DNA from: Paracoccaceae bacterium
GTDB lineage: Bacteria > Pseudomonadota > Alphaproteobacteria > Rhodobacterales > Rhodobacteraceae
Direction of reading: 5' to 3'
Assembly (NCBI GenBank): GCA_023260935.1
Contig: JALQTL010000400.1
Coordinates: forward strand, 1 to 17,446
Length of the DNA stretch: 17,446 nucleotides
Shown here: in pieces, positions 1 through 6,757 of the stretch
Numbering within the stretch: the first letter of the stretch is position 1
Layout: every line of letters starts with the position of its first letter
Position numbers and translations under genes: made by a program
Notes under the pieces: generated by a model
The model's database searches: none
Seen by the model: only the letters and a program-made list of their open reading frames with translations
Told to the model about the DNA's origin: nothing

Positions 1-454
1 CCCTAAGGTCCGGAAACCTGATCGCATCGCAGAATGTCTCGATCGCTTCCTCCCCCGGGACTCCCCGTAGCCGGTACCGGTCCGGATCGTTCAGCCGGTC
101 GGCGATCCCGGCGAGCAGCTCCGGGCAGACCCCAAGGCGACGGGCCGGGCTGTTCAGCTCCTTCGCGAGGCCGGTCAGAACATCGCGTGTCAGGTCGCTC
201 CCGACCGTGGTCAGGAACTGCCGGATCAGCTCGGAGGTGCCGGTGATCCCGGTCATTGCAACCTCGATCCTCCCGCCCAGCTCGCAGGCAAGGCCCGCAT
301 GCGACAGAAGCGGCTCCTCGGCCGCGTTCACCCCGGGGCCGATCTGGATAAGGCGGATCTCTGAGTCGACCGGGGTGACGAGACGATCAGCGGGAACTCG
401 GGACGGGCCTGCTGGCGGCACAGGCCGGGCCTCAGCCTTGCCCCCTGCCCACAT
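1..454 (-). CDS. Hypothetical protein, 3' end beyond window
   Basis: An open minus-strand frame of 151 codons starts with ATG at 454, 11 bases after the scpB stop, and reaches the window edge without a stop. Third codon positions are strongly G/C, as in a real gene of this genome, and the spacing suggests it is the third gene of the DUF1403–scpB operon. The first ~35 residues are rich in Pro, Ala and Arg and look disordered. The rest alternates hydrophobic and charged residues, as in an alpha-helical soluble protein, for example TSELIRQFLTTVGSDL and PELLAGIADRLNDPDRY. I see no signal peptide, membrane segment or known catalytic motif. An internal ATG at 256, preceded by GAGG, is an alternative start. 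I do not recognise the family, so no function is assigned. It could also be a much larger protein whose remainder lies outside. Confidence 0.6.
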   Translation of the reverse strand, partial: MWAGGKAEARPVPPAGPSRVPADRLVTPVDSEIRLIQIGPGVNAAEEPLLSHAGLACELGGRIEVAMTGITGTSELIRQFLTTVGSDLTRDVLTGLAKELNSPARRLGVCPELLAGIADRLNDPDRYRLRGVPGEEAIETFCDAIRFPDLR

Positions 455-464
455 CGGCCGCGGG

Positions 465-1079
465 TCAAGCGACGCCGGCCTGTGGCCCTTCGCCTGCAAG
501 GCCCGCATCCGCCAGCGCCTCGCGGTCTGGCAGATCGCGCAGGGATTCCAGGCCAAAGGCGGCAAGGAAGGTTTCGGTGGTGACAAAGGTATGGGGGGCG
601 CCGCGGCGGGGTTCGCGGGGGCCGGTGCCGATCAGGCCACGGGCCGCCAGCCGGGCGATCAGATCGCGGCCGATCTCGCGCCCGAAGATATCCCTCAGCC
701 CGTCACGGGCAATCGGCTGGTGATAGGCGATGACGGCCAGCACGGCGGTATCGAAATCGCTCAAACCCAGCAGCTGATCCCCCACATCCGCCGCCACGCG
801 GATCGCCGGCGCATAGGCGGGCCTGGTCCGCAGCATCCAGCCGCCGGCAACCTTGGCAACCTCGAAGGCCCGCCCGTCCAGATCGGCAGCCAGATCCCCG
901 ATCAAGAGATCGACGGAAGCGCCCTGCCCCACCACCCGCGCCAGCGCCTCGCGCGGGACGGGGCTGGCAGAGGCAAACAGCACCGCCTCGACCCGGCGCA
1001 GCCATTCCCGCCAGCGCCGATCGGGGGGCAGATCGGCCAGTTCCCGGTCCAGAACAGGCTCTGTATTGGCCATTTTCAT
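465..1079 (-). CDS. scpB: ScpB-like segregation and condensation protein (accessory type)
   Basis: The 204-residue product resembles ScpB, the paired winged-helix kleisin-associated subunit of the SMC–ScpAB complex that organises chromosomes. Motifs typical of the family include RRVEAVLFASASPVPREAL near residues 28–46, then LSDFDTAVLAVIAYHQPI, REIGRDLIARLAARGLI and RRGAPHTFVTTETFLAAFGL in the second winged helix. Length is normal for ScpB. The usual partner ScpA is not adjacent; instead the start codon overlaps the stop of a DUF1403 gene by ATGA, implying translational coupling. This pairing is characteristic, from memory, of plasmid or island copies in Rhizobiales and Rhodobacteraceae rather than the chromosomal scpAB locus. 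A second ATG two codons in (1073) is an alternative start; neither has a clear Shine-Dalgarno. The family is secure; its role apart from ScpA is unknown. Confidence 0.88.
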   Translation of the reverse strand: MKMANTEPVLDRELADLPPDRRWREWLRRVEAVLFASASPVPREALARVVGQGASVDLLIGDLAADLDGRAFEVAKVAGGWMLRTRPAYAPAIRVAADVGDQLLGLSDFDTAVLAVIAYHQPIARDGLRDIFGREIGRDLIARLAARGLIGTGPREPRRGAPHTFVTTETFLAAFGLESLRDLPDREALADAGLAGEGPQAGVA

Positions 1080-2014
1080 GGCAAAAGCCCGTAAAGGCGA
1101 AAGCTGTCACGCCCCGTCACCTCATGCAGCGCGCCAAGGGCCACCAGCCGGTCACACAGCCGCCGCGCCGCGCGGTCCGACATGAAGGTCAACGCCCCCG
1201 GCGCCAGCGCCTCATGGGTCAGGAACATCTCTGCCGCCCGCTCCGCCCCCCTGGCCCGCAAACGGGGCAGCACCGCCCGCAACCGCGCCGCCGCCCGCGC
1301 CAGTTCCCCCGCCAGCGGCACCGCCTGCGCCGCCCCCGCCGCCACCGCCCGGTGGCAGGCCAGCCGCAGCCCATCGCCTCGCAACCGCAGATCCCGCAGC
1401 GTCACCACCAGCGACAGCAGCGGCAGGATATGCCCCCAGCCCATGGCCCGGGCCAGCGCCGCCTCGGCCAGGATCAGCGCCGCCGTCTCGGCGCGGGGGC
1501 GGGCGCCCAGCACCGCGTCCAGCACCCCCGCCGCCCGGTCCACCGGCGTGGCGCCCGGCTGATCCAGACAGCCGGCGATCAGATCGGCCGGAATACCCTC
1601 CAGAACTGGCCCCAACCCCGCGACCGAGACCGGCCGCGCCACCGCCCGGGACCAGTGCCGCAGGATGTTTCCCGCAGGCCCCGGATCATCGCCCGCCCTT
1701 GTCAGACAAACCGCATCGCGCAAGGCCCGCGCCCCCTCGCGCCGCCCGGCAAGGCCCGCCGAAACCTCGGCCGCCCGCAGCGCCAGCCGATCGCGCCACA
1801 GCGCCTGCGGCACGGCCCCGCTGGCCGCGACCAGATCCAGATGTGCCAGCGCCGCCCCAGACCGGAAGGCCGCAGACTCAAGGCTTTCCGCCCGCCCCCC
1901 GGCAATCCAGCCCGGCAAGGCGGGCGGCAGCGGCGCAAGGCCAGGCCCCATACTGGCACCGGCATCAAGCCGGGGCTTTGCGGGGCGGACAGCTTTGGCA
2001 GGGGGCGCATCCAT
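1076..2014 (-). CDS. DUF1403 family protein
   Basis: The product is 312 residues (315 from GTG at 2023) and matches, from memory, the DUF1403 family (about 320 residues, mainly Rhizobiales and Rhodobacteraceae). Supporting signs are the opening LPPALPGWIAGGRAESLESA, an Ala/Arg-rich all-helical body with RRxGARALRDAVCLT-like text, DLIAGCLDQPG, and a C-terminal part around PGALTFMSDRAARRLCDRL that looks like a small winged helix. There is no signal peptide or membrane segment. The function of DUF1403 is not known. It overlaps scpB by four bases, so the two are co-expressed. ATG at 2014 is chosen as the conventional start; GTG at 2023 has AGGA four bases upstream and is nearly as good. I first considered scpA, but no kleisin N- or C-terminal motifs are present. 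Confidence 0.82.
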   Translation of the reverse strand: MDAPPAKAVRPAKPRLDAGASMGPGLAPLPPALPGWIAGGRAESLESAAFRSGAALAHLDLVAASGAVPQALWRDRLALRAAEVSAGLAGRREGARALRDAVCLTRAGDDPGPAGNILRHWSRAVARPVSVAGLGPVLEGIPADLIAGCLDQPGATPVDRAAGVLDAVLGARPRAETAALILAEAALARAMGWGHILPLLSLVVTLRDLRLRGDGLRLACHRAVAAGAAQAVPLAGELARAAARLRAVLPRLRARGAERAAEMFLTHEALAPGALTFMSDRAARRLCDRLVALGALHEVTGRDSFRLYGLLP

Positions 2015-2097
2015 AACCCCCACCCTATCCTACCACGGCGCTTTTGCACAGATTTTCCGGCAAATAACGCCGCCACCTGAAGACGCCCATAATGTCT

Positions 2098-2114
2098 GAT
2101 AATCTTGCATTATC
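2098..2114. promoter_or_regulatory. Inverted repeat GATAAT-N5-ATTATC
   Basis: A perfect 6-base inverted repeat (GATAAT, CTTGC spacer, ATTATC) lies about 84 bases upstream of the DUF1403 start. An overlapping second pairing, ATAATG with CATTAT (about 2089–2111, 13-base spacer), uses the same AT-rich stretch. In this GC-rich genome such an AT-rich symmetric site in a divergent promoter region is a plausible repressor operator or promoter core for the DUF1403–scpB operon. The regulator is not identified. Confidence 0.4.
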
Positions 2115-2188
2115 GGGCACTCAGGGAACCGGCCGCAAAGCCGGGCAAAACACCCTGCCCTGCCCTGAACAGGGGGCATGAAACACCC

Positions 2189-2206
2189 CGTTTCGCGCGC
2201 GAAACG
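2189..2206. promoter_or_regulatory. 18-bp perfect palindrome upstream of ugd
   Basis: CGTTTCGCGCGCGAAACG is a perfect 18-base palindrome located 115 bases before the ugd start codon. It is not followed by a T-run long enough for an intrinsic terminator, so a dimeric regulator's operator is the better reading, possibly controlling ugd, galU and the glycan cluster. GTTTC half-sites separated by CG repeats could also form a cruciform or hairpin in the leader RNA. Function is inferred only from symmetry and position. Confidence 0.4.
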
Positions 2207-2320
2207 CTGCCCTTTTCCCGGCAGGTGACCGAAAGTAGGGCCGGCCCGGGAATGCCCGACTTTTCTAAGCCTCTTCCATCGTATAGGTCAGGGAGGACCA
2301 CCATCAGGGACCATGACCCC

Positions 2321-3487
2321 ATGAAGATTGCTGTTGCCGGGCTGGGATATGTCGGCCTTTCACTTTCTGTCCTTCTGGCGCAGCGGCACGAGGTGCGCGC
2401 GCTGGATATCGACCGCACCCGCCTTGACCTGCTCAAGGCCCGGAAATCGCCGATCGAAGACCCCGATATTTCGCGCTTTCTGACCGAAAAGACCCTGAAC
2501 CTGCACCCCACCGATGACCCGGCCGTGGCGATGCGGGATGCCGATTTCGTGGTGATCGCCACCCCCACCTCTTACGATCCGCGCACCAACCGCTTTGACA
2601 CCGCCTCGGTCGAGGCCGTGGCCGAAACCGCGCGGCGCCTGGCCCCTGAGGCCCGGATCATCATCAAATCCACCATCCCCGTCGGCTTTACCGATCAGCT
2701 GAATGCCCGTCTTGGCACCACCAGCATCGTCTTTTCACCCGAATTCCTGCGCGAAGGCCGCGCGCTTTACGACAACCTTCACCCTTCGCGCATCGTGGTG
2801 GGGGGCACCGATGCCGCATCGGAAACCTTCGCGGGCCTGCTTCGCGAAGCCTCGCTTGATGCCGATGTGCCGGTGCTGCTGTGCGGCAGCCGCGAGGCCG
2901 AGGCGATCAAGCTTTTCGCCAATACCTACCTTGCCATGCGCGTGGCCTTCTTCAACGAGCTGGACAGCTACGCCCTGTTCCACGGCCTGGACAGCCGCCA
3001 GATCATCGATGGCATCGGCCATGATCCCCGCATCGGGCGGCATTACAACAACCCCTCCTTCGGCTACGGCGGCTATTGCCTGCCCAAGGATACAAAGCAG
3101 CTTCTGGCCAATTACCACGACGTGCCCCAGACCCTGATCCGCGCCATCGTCGAGGCCAATGCCACCCGCAAGGATTTCATCGCCGACAAGATCCTGGAAC
3201 GCCAGCCCGCCCGCGTGGGCATCTATCGGCTGGTGATGAAGGCCGGGTCCGACAATTTCCGCGACAGTTCCATTCAGGGCATCATGAAGCGGGTCAAGGC
3301 CAAGGGCATCCCCGTCACGGTCTATGAGCCGCAACTGAAGGATGACAGCTTCTTCAACTCTCCCGTCGAACGCAATCTGGCCCGATTCAAGGCTGATTGC
3401 GATGTGATCGTGGCCAACCGGATGACGCCCGAACTTCAGGATGTGGCTGAAAAAGTCTTCACCCGCGATCTTTTTGGCGCGGATTGA
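2321..3487 (+). CDS. ugd: UDP-glucose 6-dehydrogenase
   Basis: This cytoplasmic enzyme oxidises UDP-glucose to UDP-glucuronate with two NAD+, supplying acidic sugar for capsule or exopolysaccharide. The 388-residue product is the length of E. coli Ugd and resembles it throughout. It has an N-terminal Rossmann motif GLGYVGLS (7–14), IIKSTIPVGFT (114–124), SPEFLREGRALYDNLHPSRI (139–158), the catalytic lysine region EAIKLFANTY (K197), the catalytic cysteine in GGYCLPKDTK (C253), and the C-terminal UDP-binding domain ending in FTRDLFG. The ATG at 2321 is chosen because the Ugd family starts MKI-VAGLGYVG and AGGGA lies about 10 bases upstream; the longer frame from 2105 adds unrelated residues. 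galU follows after 114 bases, so the two substrate-supply genes are paired. Confidence 0.95.
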   Translation: MKIAVAGLGYVGLSLSVLLAQRHEVRALDIDRTRLDLLKARKSPIEDPDISRFLTEKTLNLHPTDDPAVAMRDADFVVIATPTSYDPRTNRFDTASVEAVAETARRLAPEARIIIKSTIPVGFTDQLNARLGTTSIVFSPEFLREGRALYDNLHPSRIVVGGTDAASETFAGLLREASLDADVPVLLCGSREAEAIKLFANTYLAMRVAFFNELDSYALFHGLDSRQIIDGIGHDPRIGRHYNNPSFGYGGYCLPKDTKQLLANYHDVPQTLIRAIVEANATRKDFIADKILERQPARVGIYRLVMKAGSDNFRDSSIQGIMKRVKAKGIPVTVYEPQLKDDSFFNSPVERNLARFKADCDVIVANRMTPELQDVAEKVFTRDLFGAD

Positions 3488-3601
3488 CGGCAGATTGCCC
3501 AAGAATTGCCACGACTGGATGATTCTGTTGCCAAAAATTCACCACGGCAGGCCATGATCGCGGGGCATATCGCATCCGGCCCGCAGGTCAGGAGTTCAGG
3601 A

Positions 3602-4495
3602 ATGAAGACGCGCAAGATCCAGAAGGCAGTATTTCCGGTTGCTGGGATGGGGACACGGTTCTTGCCTGCGACGAAGTCGATCCCGAAGGAGATCATGACG
3701 CTTGTTGACCGCCCGTTGATCCAATACGCGATCGACGAGGCGCGTGCTGCGGGGATCAAGGAATTCATCTTCGTGACCTCGCGCGGGAAATCGGCGCTGG
3801 AGGATTATTTCGACCATGCGCCGGAACTGGAAAGCGCCCTGCGCAAATCCGGCAAGACCGAACTGCTGGAGGTGTTGAAGGACACCAACATGGATTCGGG
3901 CGCCATCGCCTATGTGCGGCAGAACCGGCCGATGGGTCTGGGCCATGCGGTCTGGTGCGCGCGGCGTCTGATCGGGAACGAACCCTTTGCGGTGCTTTTG
4001 CCCGATGACGTGATTGCGGCCGAAAAGCCCTGCTTGCAGCAGATGGTGGAGGCCTATCAGGAAACCGGGGGCAATATGGTGGCGGCGATGGAAGTGCCGC
4101 CCGAAAAGGCCGGCAGCTACGGTGTGCTGGATATCGCCAATGACATGGGCTCGATCATCGAGGCCAGGGGGATGGTGGAAAAGCCCGCGAAGGGGACGGC
4201 ACCGTCGAACCTGGCGGTGATCGGGCGCTATATCCTGTCGCCGCAGGTTCTGACGAACCTGAACCGGATGAAACAGGGCGCGGGGGGCGAGATCCAGTTG
4301 ACCGACGCCATCGCCGAAGAGATCGGGCCCGGCAAGGTTTACGGCTACCGCTTCCGCGGGCAGCGCTATGACTGCGGATCGAAAGCGGGCTTCCTGCAAG
4401 CCACCGTCGCCTTCGGCCTCGCCCGCCCCGACCTGCGCGACGAATTCGCAGCTTACCTCGCCGAACTCAACGCCATGCAAAAGGCCGCGCAGTAA
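3602..4495 (+). CDS. galU: UTP–glucose-1-phosphate uridylyltransferase
   Basis: GalU makes UDP-glucose from UTP and glucose-1-phosphate, providing the substrate of the upstream Ugd. The 297-residue product begins with the nucleotide-binding signature VFPVAGMGTRFLPATKSIPKE (residues 10–30). It also shows LVDRPLIQYAIDEA, the metal-site region LLPDDVI, MVEKP, GEIQLTDAI and YDCGSKAGF, all in the expected order for GalU/ExoN. The family text after PKE is usually M-L/T-x-VDKP; here it is IMTLVDRP, a conservative variant. The ATG at 3602 has AGGAG seven bases upstream, which decides it over the longer frame starting at 3506. A GT4 gene starts nine bases after the stop. The 3488–3601 gap holds no clear terminator or promoter that I can see. 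Confidence 0.95.
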   Translation: MKTRKIQKAVFPVAGMGTRFLPATKSIPKEIMTLVDRPLIQYAIDEARAAGIKEFIFVTSRGKSALEDYFDHAPELESALRKSGKTELLEVLKDTNMDSGAIAYVRQNRPMGLGHAVWCARRLIGNEPFAVLLPDDVIAAEKPCLQQMVEAYQETGGNMVAAMEVPPEKAGSYGVLDIANDMGSIIEARGMVEKPAKGTAPSNLAVIGRYILSPQVLTNLNRMKQGAGGEIQLTDAIAEEIGPGKVYGYRFRGQRYDCGSKAGFLQATVAFGLARPDLRDEFAAYLAELNAMQKAAQ

Positions 4496-4504
4496 AGGGG
4501 GGCC

Positions 4505-5707
4505 GTGGACAGTTGGCTGCTTGATGTCACCCGGATCGCGTCGCGCCTTGGGCGTGGGGCGCTTACGGGCATAGACCGGGTGGAACTGGCCTATTTACGG
4601 TATTTCCTGCACCCGCACTTCCGGATATCGGGCCTGCTGCGCACCCCTGCCGGGATCATGCTGCTGGATCGGCGCGGGCTGGCGGATCTGAACCGCTGGG
4701 CCGCGGGCGACCCGCTTCCGCAAGGGCGTGACCTGCTTGCCCGGATGACCCGGCGCAAATCCCCGGCCCTTGGCGCTGTCGAGGCGCATCTGCGGCGGGG
4801 CGCTGTTGCCCGGGCGCCAATGCTGCTTTCCCATCGTCTGCTTGCCACAAGGCTGCCGGCAGGAACATGCTATCTGAACACCGGCCATGCCAATCTGTCG
4901 GGGCGGATGCTGGCCGCGCTGAAATCGCTGCCGGGCATGAAGATCGGCGTTCTGGTGCATGACACCATCCCACTGGATCACCCTGTCCTTGTGCGGGCCG
5001 ATGGCATCGGCCCCTTCCGGCAGCGGCTTCAGGCGGTGGCGGATCAGGCCGATCTGGTAATCCACGCCGCGAAGGCAACCCGCGCGCAGACGGAAGCGCA
5101 ACTACACCGGCTGGGTCGCGTGCCGCCCGGCGTTGTGGCCCCGCTTGGCATTGACCAGACAGCCCCGGACCGCGCAGCCTTGCCCCGAGGGCTTGACCTG
5201 ACGGGGCCTTACTTCATCGCCCTTGGCACGATCGAGCCGCGCAAGAACCACGGGCTGCTGCTGGATGTCTGGGACAGGCTGGCAGCGACGGGCGGGCCCT
5301 TGCCAAAGCTGCTGATCCTTGGGAACCGGGGCTGGGCGGATGCCGACACGCTTGCCCGGCTGGACCGGGGCCAACCCGGGGTTCAGGTTCTTTCCGGCCT
5401 GTCAGACGGGGCCGTGGCCGCGCTGATGCAGGACGCGCGCGCGCTTCTCTTTCCGACGCTGGCCGAAGGGTACGGCCTTCCCGCACTGGAAGCCGCCGCT
5501 TTGGGGTTGCCGGTGATCGCGACCGATTTGCCAGTGTTTCGTGAAATGTTGACAGACTATCCCGTTTACCTTGCATCGCGTGATATATATTCTTGGCAAG
5601 AAACAGTTATGGCCTTTACACAAGGGTCTGGCTTCGGGCGAAAAAACCGGCGAACGGTGCCCACATGGCCAGACCATTTCGGGATCGTGTTGCAGGCGTT
5701 GAGGTGA
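4505..5707 (+). CDS. GT4-family glycosyltransferase
   Basis: The 400-residue product is a GT-B fold retaining glycosyltransferase of family 4, expected to transfer a sugar from a nucleotide sugar onto a growing glycan at the cytoplasmic membrane. The C-terminal half has the donor-binding text LGTIEPRKNH (about residues 239–249) and the EX7E motif in EGYGLPALE (E321 and E329), followed by GLPVIATDLPVFREML. The N-terminal half opens WLLDVTRIASRLGRGALTGI and includes GVLVHDTIPLDHP. No signal peptide or clear membrane segment is seen. Translation starts at GTG 4505, preceded by an AAAGGGGGG stretch, nine bases after galU, so it is in the same transcript. Donor and acceptor sugars cannot be told from sequence. 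Confidence 0.87.
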   Translation: MDSWLLDVTRIASRLGRGALTGIDRVELAYLRYFLHPHFRISGLLRTPAGIMLLDRRGLADLNRWAAGDPLPQGRDLLARMTRRKSPALGAVEAHLRRGAVARAPMLLSHRLLATRLPAGTCYLNTGHANLSGRMLAALKSLPGMKIGVLVHDTIPLDHPVLVRADGIGPFRQRLQAVADQADLVIHAAKATRAQTEAQLHRLGRVPPGVVAPLGIDQTAPDRAALPRGLDLTGPYFIALGTIEPRKNHGLLLDVWDRLAATGGPLPKLLILGNRGWADADTLARLDRGQPGVQVLSGLSDGAVAALMQDARALLFPTLAEGYGLPALEAAALGLPVIATDLPVFREMLTDYPVYLASRDIYSWQETVMAFTQGSGFGRKNRRTVPTWPDHFGIVLQALR

Positions 5708-5746
5708 TGCCCCAAAGGTGGGCAACGGTAGGGCAGAGGGACAGGT

Positions 5747-6757
5747 TTGGGTATTGTCGCGAAGTACAGATTGCGACTTGCACGCCAACGGTGGCGCCTG
5801 CGGGCATTTCGCAAACGCCGCGAACTCAAATCCGTTGCCAACCGCACCGCGGCAATCGCGGCAGATGCAATCCTGCTGTTTTCCACCCTTCGCAATGAAC
5901 GGACACGGCTTCCGTATTTCCTCAAATATTACCGCGATCAGGGTGTGAACCACTTCCTGATCGTCGATAATGACAGCACCGATGGCAGCCGCGAATATCT
6001 GGCCGAACAGCGCGATGTCAGCCTTTGGACCAGCCGCCACAGTTACAAGCAATCGCGCTTTGGCGCGGATTGGCTGAACTGGCTGCAAATGCGCCATGGC
6101 CATGATCACTGGTGCCTTGTGGTCGACCCTGACGAATTCTTTGTCTACCCCTTCTGCGATACAAGGCCGATCCGCGCGCTGACCGACTGGCTGGATGCGT
6201 CGAACATCAAGTCCTTCCCGGCGATGCTGCTGGACATGTATCCCAAGGGCGCGCTGGATGCGCAGCCCTACCGCGAGGGGCAGGATCCGTTCGAGATTGC
6301 GCAGTATTTCGACAGTGGGAACTACCTGTTCCAGCGCAACAGCCGCTTTGGCAACCTGTGGATTCAGGGCGGCCCGCGGATGCGCGCCTTCTTTGCCGAC
6401 CAGCCGAAAAAGGCGCCGGCGCTGAACAAGATCCCGCTGGTGCGCTGGAACCGCAGCTATGCCTATGTCAGTTCCACCCACATGCTGCTGCCGCGCGGCC
6501 TCAATCAGGTTTATGACGAATGGGGCGGCGAAAAGGCCAGCGGCTGCCTGCTGCATGCCAAGTTTCTGGATACCTTTGCTGCCAAGGCGGAAGAGGAAAT
6601 GGAACGCGGTCAGCATTATGCCGCCAGCGCCGAATACAAGGCCTACAAGGCCGGCCTTCACCGCCACCCAGACCTTTGGTGCAAGTGGAGCGAGAAATAC
6701 ATCAACTGGCGCCAGCTGGAGATTCTGGGGCTGATGTCAAAAGGCAACTGGGCATGA
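5747..6757 (+). CDS. GT2-type glycosyltransferase (Glyco_tranf_2_4 family)
   Basis: The 336-residue product belongs to the GT-A glycosyltransferases of the Glyco_tranf_2_4 type. Its core starts near residue 43 with LLFSTLRNERTRLPYFLKYY, followed by FLIVDNDSTDGSREYL (70–85) for nucleotide binding and VVDPDEFF (125–132), where D127 and D129 form the metal-binding DxD. The first ~40 residues are very basic (many Arg, Lys) and could lie at the membrane surface. The only good start is TTG at 5747, with GAGGGACAGG just upstream; there is no ATG before the conserved core. A 39-base gap separates it from the GT4 gene, and its stop overlaps the next start by ATGA, so translation of the two is coupled. 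Substrate is unknown. Confidence 0.83.
   Translation: MGIVAKYRLRLARQRWRLRAFRKRRELKSVANRTAAIAADAILLFSTLRNERTRLPYFLKYYRDQGVNHFLIVDNDSTDGSREYLAEQRDVSLWTSRHSYKQSRFGADWLNWLQMRHGHDHWCLVVDPDEFFVYPFCDTRPIRALTDWLDASNIKSFPAMLLDMYPKGALDAQPYREGQDPFEIAQYFDSGNYLFQRNSRFGNLWIQGGPRMRAFFADQPKKAPALNKIPLVRWNRSYAYVSSTHMLLPRGLNQVYDEWGGEKASGCLLHAKFLDTFAAKAEEEMERGQHYAASAEYKAYKAGLHRHPDLWCKWSEKYINWRQLEILGLMSKGNWA

Larger units (their letters stand above)
2015..2320. other. Divergent intergenic region
   Basis: About 300 bases without a convincing gene separate the DUF1403 start (minus strand) from the ugd start (plus strand). A plus-strand frame is open across most of it (from 2105) and continues into ugd, but its translation is low-complexity and has no counterpart in Ugd proteins. 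The region must hold the promoters of both operons. It contains the inverted repeat at 2098–2114, an 18-base palindrome at 2189–2206, and a short CCCTG-AA-CAGGG hairpin at about 2163–2174. I could not find a -35/-10 pair for either operon that I would trust. The AT-richer part near 2041–2115 lies closer to DUF1403. Confidence 0.6.

Noticed and set aside
207..1185. Long plus-strand frames opposite scpB and the first gene
   Set aside because: They are Arg/Pro/Gly-rich antisense shadows; the minus strand encodes the recognisable ScpB and DUF1403.
1076..2023. Gene upstream of scpB being scpA
   Set aside because: Position suggested ScpA, but the protein lacks kleisin motifs and instead fits DUF1403 in length and composition.
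2105..2320. N-terminal extension of ugd
   Set aside because: The added 72 residues are low-complexity and absent from Ugd, which starts at the MKI Rossmann strand.
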